A stretch of DNA of 42,564 nucleotides from an uncultured Roseateles sp. (GTDB lineage: Bacteria; Pseudomonadota; Gammaproteobacteria; Burkholderiales; Burkholderiaceae), in the NCBI GenBank assembly GCA_946886855.1, contig CAMPJJ010000043.1:1-42564 (forward strand). Direction: 5' to 3'. A program made the translations under genes and the position numbers. The notes beneath the pieces were generated by a model. It worked only from the letters and a program-made list of their open reading frames with translations. It was not told the DNA's origin and made no database searches. Every line of letters begins with the position of its first letter. Position 1 is the stretch's first letter. Positions 40,073 through 42,564 of this stretch are shown one piece after another.

Positions 40073-41697
40073 CCGAGTTCCCGCGTTGCGACCGCAGCCC
40101 GACCTGGGCGGCCTTGCACAGTCATTTCCAGCAATCCGGGCGCGCGTTCGACGTGCGCCAGGCCTTCGCGACCGATGAGGGCCGCTTCGCGGCCTGGTCG
40201 CTGCAGGCGCCGGAGGTGTTCGCGGACTTGTCGAAGAACCGCATCGACGCCCGCACGCTGGAACTTTTGTTGACGCTGGCCCGGGACGTGCAGCTGGAGT
40301 CGCAGCGCGAAGCGCTGTTCAACGGCGAGCCGATCAACGCGACGGAAGGTCGCGCGGTGCTGCACACGGCGCTGCGCGCGCCAGCGGGGCAGGGGCCGCA
40401 CTCGGACGAGGTGCAGGCCTCGCTCACGCGCATGCTGGCCTTCGCCGACTCGGTGCGCGACGCGGCCAGCAGCGGCATCACCGACGTCGTGCACATCGGC
40501 ATCGGCGGCTCGGATCTCGGGCCGGCGATGGTCGTGCAGGCCTTGCAGTCGTACGTGCCGGCCGGGCTGACGCTGCATTTCGTCTCGAACGTCGACGGGC
40601 ACGACCTGGCCCCGGTGCTGCGCGACCTGGATCCGGAGAGCACGCAGTTCATCGTCGCCTCCAAGACCTTCACGACGCAGGAGACGCTGGCCAACGCGAT
40701 GGCCGCGAAGGCCTGGTTCCTGCGGAACGGCGGGACAGACGTCGCGAAGCATTTCGCCGCCACGACCAGCAATGCCCAGGCGGCGGCGGAGTTCGGCATC
40801 ACGACGACCTTCGGTTTCTGGGACTGGGTCGGCGGGCGCTATTCGCTGTGGTCGGTGATCGGCCTGCCGATCGCGATCGCCGTGGGATCGGCCCACTTCC
40901 GCGCGCTGCTGGCCGGCGCGCATGCGATGGACGAGCATTTCCGCGGCGCACCGCTCGACAGGAACCTGCCCGTCCTGCTGGGCCTGCTGGACGTCTGGTA
41001 TCGCAATTTCCATGGCTTCACGAGCCGCTCGGTGGCGCCGTACCACCAGGGTCTTCGCCGACTGCCGGCCTACCTGCAGCAGCTGGAGATGGAAAGCAAC
41101 GGCAAGGGCGTGGACCGCGCGGGCGATCCCCTGAGCTACGCCACCAGCCCGGTGGTCTGGGGCGAGGCGGGCACCAACGGCCAGCACGCCTACTTCCAGA
41201 TGCTGCATCAGGGGACCGACGTGATCCCGGTGGAATTCATCGCCGTGAAGACACCGAACTTCGGCGCGCATGTCCGCGGCGAACTGCTGGACAAGCTCCA
41301 GGACCAGCACGTGAAGCTGCTGGCGAACTGCCTCGCGCAATCGCAGGCGCTGATGCAGGGCAAGACCGCGGAAGCCGCGCGCATGGAGAAGGCGCCGACG
41401 GCGTCGCAGGACCTGGACCCGGATGTGCTGGCGCGGCATCGGAGCTTCACCGGCAACCGGCCGAGCACGACGCTGCTGCTGGAGGCGCTGACGCCGTCGT
41501 CGCTGGGCGCGCTGATCGCGCTGTACGAGCACCGCGTGTTCGTCAGCGGCGCCGTGTGGAACATCAACAGCTTCGACCAGTGGGGCGTGGAGCTCGGCAA
41601 GGCGCTGTGCAACAGCCTGCTGCCACGTCTGACCAGCGGCGATGCCTCGGGCCTGGACGCCTCCACGGCCGGCCTGCTGGCCAAGGTGCGCGGCTGA
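40069..41697 (+). CDS. pgi: Glucose-6-phosphate isomerase
   Basis: A 542-aa cytoplasmic enzyme interconverting glucose-6-phosphate and fructose-6-phosphate. Motifs include [58 protein letters not shown], the catalytic Glu in [12 protein letters not shown] (near 342), His in [16 protein letters not shown] (near 371) and Lys in QWGVELGK (near 510). Start overlaps the tal stop. Coupling with tal links the pentose-phosphate route back to hexose phosphates. Confidence 0.97.
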   Translation: MTEFPRCDRSPTWAALHSHFQQSGRAFDVRQAFATDEGRFAAWSLQAPEVFADLSKNRIDARTLELLLTLARDVQLESQREALFNGEPINATEGRAVLHTALRAPAGQGPHSDEVQASLTRMLAFADSVRDAASSGITDVVHIGIGGSDLGPAMVVQALQSYVPAGLTLHFVSNVDGHDLAPVLRDLDPESTQFIVASKTFTTQETLANAMAAKAWFLRNGGTDVAKHFAATTSNAQAAAEFGITTTFGFWDWVGGRYSLWSVIGLPIAIAVGSAHFRALLAGAHAMDEHFRGAPLDRNLPVLLGLLDVWYRNFHGFTSRSVAPYHQGLRRLPAYLQQLEMESNGKGVDRAGDPLSYATSPVVWGEAGTNGQHAYFQMLHQGTDVIPVEFIAVKTPNFGAHVRGELLDKLQDQHVKLLANCLAQSQALMQGKTAEAARMEKAPTASQDLDPDVLARHRSFTGNRPSTTLLLEALTPSSLGALIALYEHRVFVSGAVWNINSFDQWGVELGKALCNSLLPRLTSGDASGLDASTAGLLAKVRG

Positions 41698-41734
41698 GCG
41701 CCTCCCGATTTCAACGCAGTAGAGAACGAGTCAG

Positions 41735-42355
41735 ATGAAGATCGTGTTCGATTTCGGTGCCGTGCTGTTCCGTTGGCACCCACCGAGTTTCCTGGCCCGC
41801 GTCTGGGCCCATCGCGCCGCCGACGAGATCCAGGGCGCCGCCCTGGCCAAGGAACTCTTCCAGGACTACCGCGGCGATTGGGGCGCGTTCGATCAAGGCC
41901 TGATCGACGCCCCGACCACGGCGGACCGCATTCATGCGCGCACCGGCTGGCCGCGCGAGGAGATCGTCGCAGTGATGGACGCCGTGCCGTCGGAGCTGAA
42001 GCTCATCGAAGGCTCCGCAGCCTTGATCCAGGAATTGAAGGCGCAGGGGCACACGCTGCATTTCCTGTCCAACATGCCGGAGCCGTATGCCGATTACCTC
42101 GAGCAGACTTTCCCGTTGAAGGACTGGTTCGTGTCGGGCGTGTTCTCCGGGCGTGTGAAGCAATCGAAACCGTCGCGCGAGATCTTCGACCTCGCACTCG
42201 AACAGTTCGACGCCAGTCCCGGGGAGGTGTTGTTCCTCGACGACCACCCGGACAACATCGCCGCCGCGAAGGCATTGGGCTGGCAGACGCACCTGTTCAC
42301 GACGCCCGAGTTGGCTCGGGCGGACCTGGTGCGGCGGGAACTGCTGCCGGCCTGA
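41735..42355 (+). CDS. HAD-superfamily sugar-phosphate phosphatase-like hydrolase
   Basis: A 206-aa HAD hydrolase of the IA variant-3 (YihX-like) type. Motif I is FDFGAVLFRW (Asp6; Gly replaces the second Asp, as is common in this subgroup). A four-helix cap follows. Motif II is the Ser in LSNMPEP, motif III the Lys in KQSKPSREIF and motif IV FLDDHPDN. YihX of Escherichia coli acts on glucose-1-phosphate; a related substrate fits the position after pgi, 37 bases downstream, but this is inference. It may be co-transcribed with tal-pgi. Confidence 0.85.
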   Translation: MKIVFDFGAVLFRWHPPSFLARVWAHRAADEIQGAALAKELFQDYRGDWGAFDQGLIDAPTTADRIHARTGWPREEIVAVMDAVPSELKLIEGSAALIQELKAQGHTLHFLSNMPEPYADYLEQTFPLKDWFVSGVFSGRVKQSKPSREIFDLALEQFDASPGEVLFLDDHPDNIAAAKALGWQTHLFTTPELARADLVRRELLPA

Positions 42356-42391
42356 GGGCCGTCGGGCGGCGCGCGCCATGCGCGCCTCGGC

Positions 42392-42564
42392 CTACTTCGA
42401 GGCGTCGTCCTCGTCGATGGTCGTCGGCGGCGCGGCCACGCGGAAGGACTCATCGGACCAGTGGCCCAGGTCGATCTGGCGGCAGCGCTCGCTGCAGAAC
42501 GGGCGCCAGAGATTGCTCGGCGCGAAAAGACTGTCGCCGCCGCAGGTGGGGCAGGGGACGATGC
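42392..42564 (-). CDS. yacG: YacG, zinc-binding DNA gyrase inhibitor (partial)
   Basis: The window edge cuts the 5' end; 57 codons including the stop remain. The visible protein begins [13 protein letters not shown] and continues [23 protein letters not shown]. It therefore carries all four zinc ligands (CPTC and CSERC) of the YacG family, small proteins that bind GyrB and inhibit gyrase. An acidic tail ([10 protein letters not shown]) follows. Only the first few residues are missing. It converges with the HAD gene, 36 bases apart. Confidence 0.9.
   Translation of the reverse strand, partial: IVPCPTCGGDSLFAPSNLWRPFCSERCRQIDLGHWSDESFRVAAPPTTIDEDDASK

Noticed and set aside
39745..41532. Antisense open frame of 595 codons across tal and pgi
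   Set aside because: Shadow of two certain genes; no family features.

Overview
The window is GC-rich chromosomal DNA from a Gram-negative bacterium, very probably a betaproteobacterium of the order Burkholderiales. That placement is inferred from protein character and gene order (cyaY | mrcA | pilMNOPQ | aroKB | dgt | gltBD, then a minor-pilin cluster, an mla operon and a zwf-hexR/tal-pgi block). No species can be named from the sequence alone. Almost every base belongs to a recognisable gene, and most of it is core metabolism and envelope biology rather than an accessory island. I found no CRISPR array, tRNA, rRNA, prophage or integrative element.

Layout. 1-3060: the last three genes of a peptide ABC transporter operon (permease and two ATPases). 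3088-6330: lptM-like lipoprotein (-) divergent from cyaY (+), which converges on mrcA/PBP1A (-). 6331-6771: the only gene-free stretch over 300 bp, holding the divergent mrcA and pilM promoter regions. 6772-11995: pilMNOPQ, the type IV pilus alignment complex and secretin, with overlapping or nearly abutting genes. 12076-14415: a large Ig-like lipoprotein between pilQ and aroK. 14435-17291: aroK, aroB and a dGTPase-like HD hydrolase. 17289-18043: a small REP-associated tyrosine transposase element bounded by perfect 16-bp inverted repeats, the left one containing the stop codon of dgt. 18168-24494: gltB-gltD, ended by a strong terminator. 24700-31874 (-): pilE-fimT-pilV-pilW-pilX-pilY1, the pilus priming minor pilins and tip adhesin. 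32143-36490 (+): mlaFEDACB, retrograde phospholipid transport. 36576-38892 (-): zwf-hexR, divergent from tal-pgi and a HAD phosphatase (39122-42355, +). The right edge cuts a yacG gene (-).

How the genes work together. Two separate clusters supply type IV pilus parts: the inner-membrane alignment complex plus secretin, and the minor pilins plus PilY1. The Ig-like lipoprotein next to pilQ may be a surface partner, but that is inference. The sugar block is the oxidative pentose-phosphate and Entner-Doudoroff entry with its own repressor; a HexR-type operator lies in the overlap of the two divergent promoters. The Mla operon and PBP1A are envelope maintenance genes.

I did not find a clear undescribed system. 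The most informative non-routine signals are the HexR-like operator, the transposase element fused to the dgt stop codon, the Ig-like lipoprotein with a calcium-loop-like segment, an MlaA without a lipobox, a PilY1 whose propeller calcium loop looks degenerate, and a CRP/Vfr-like site before pilE.
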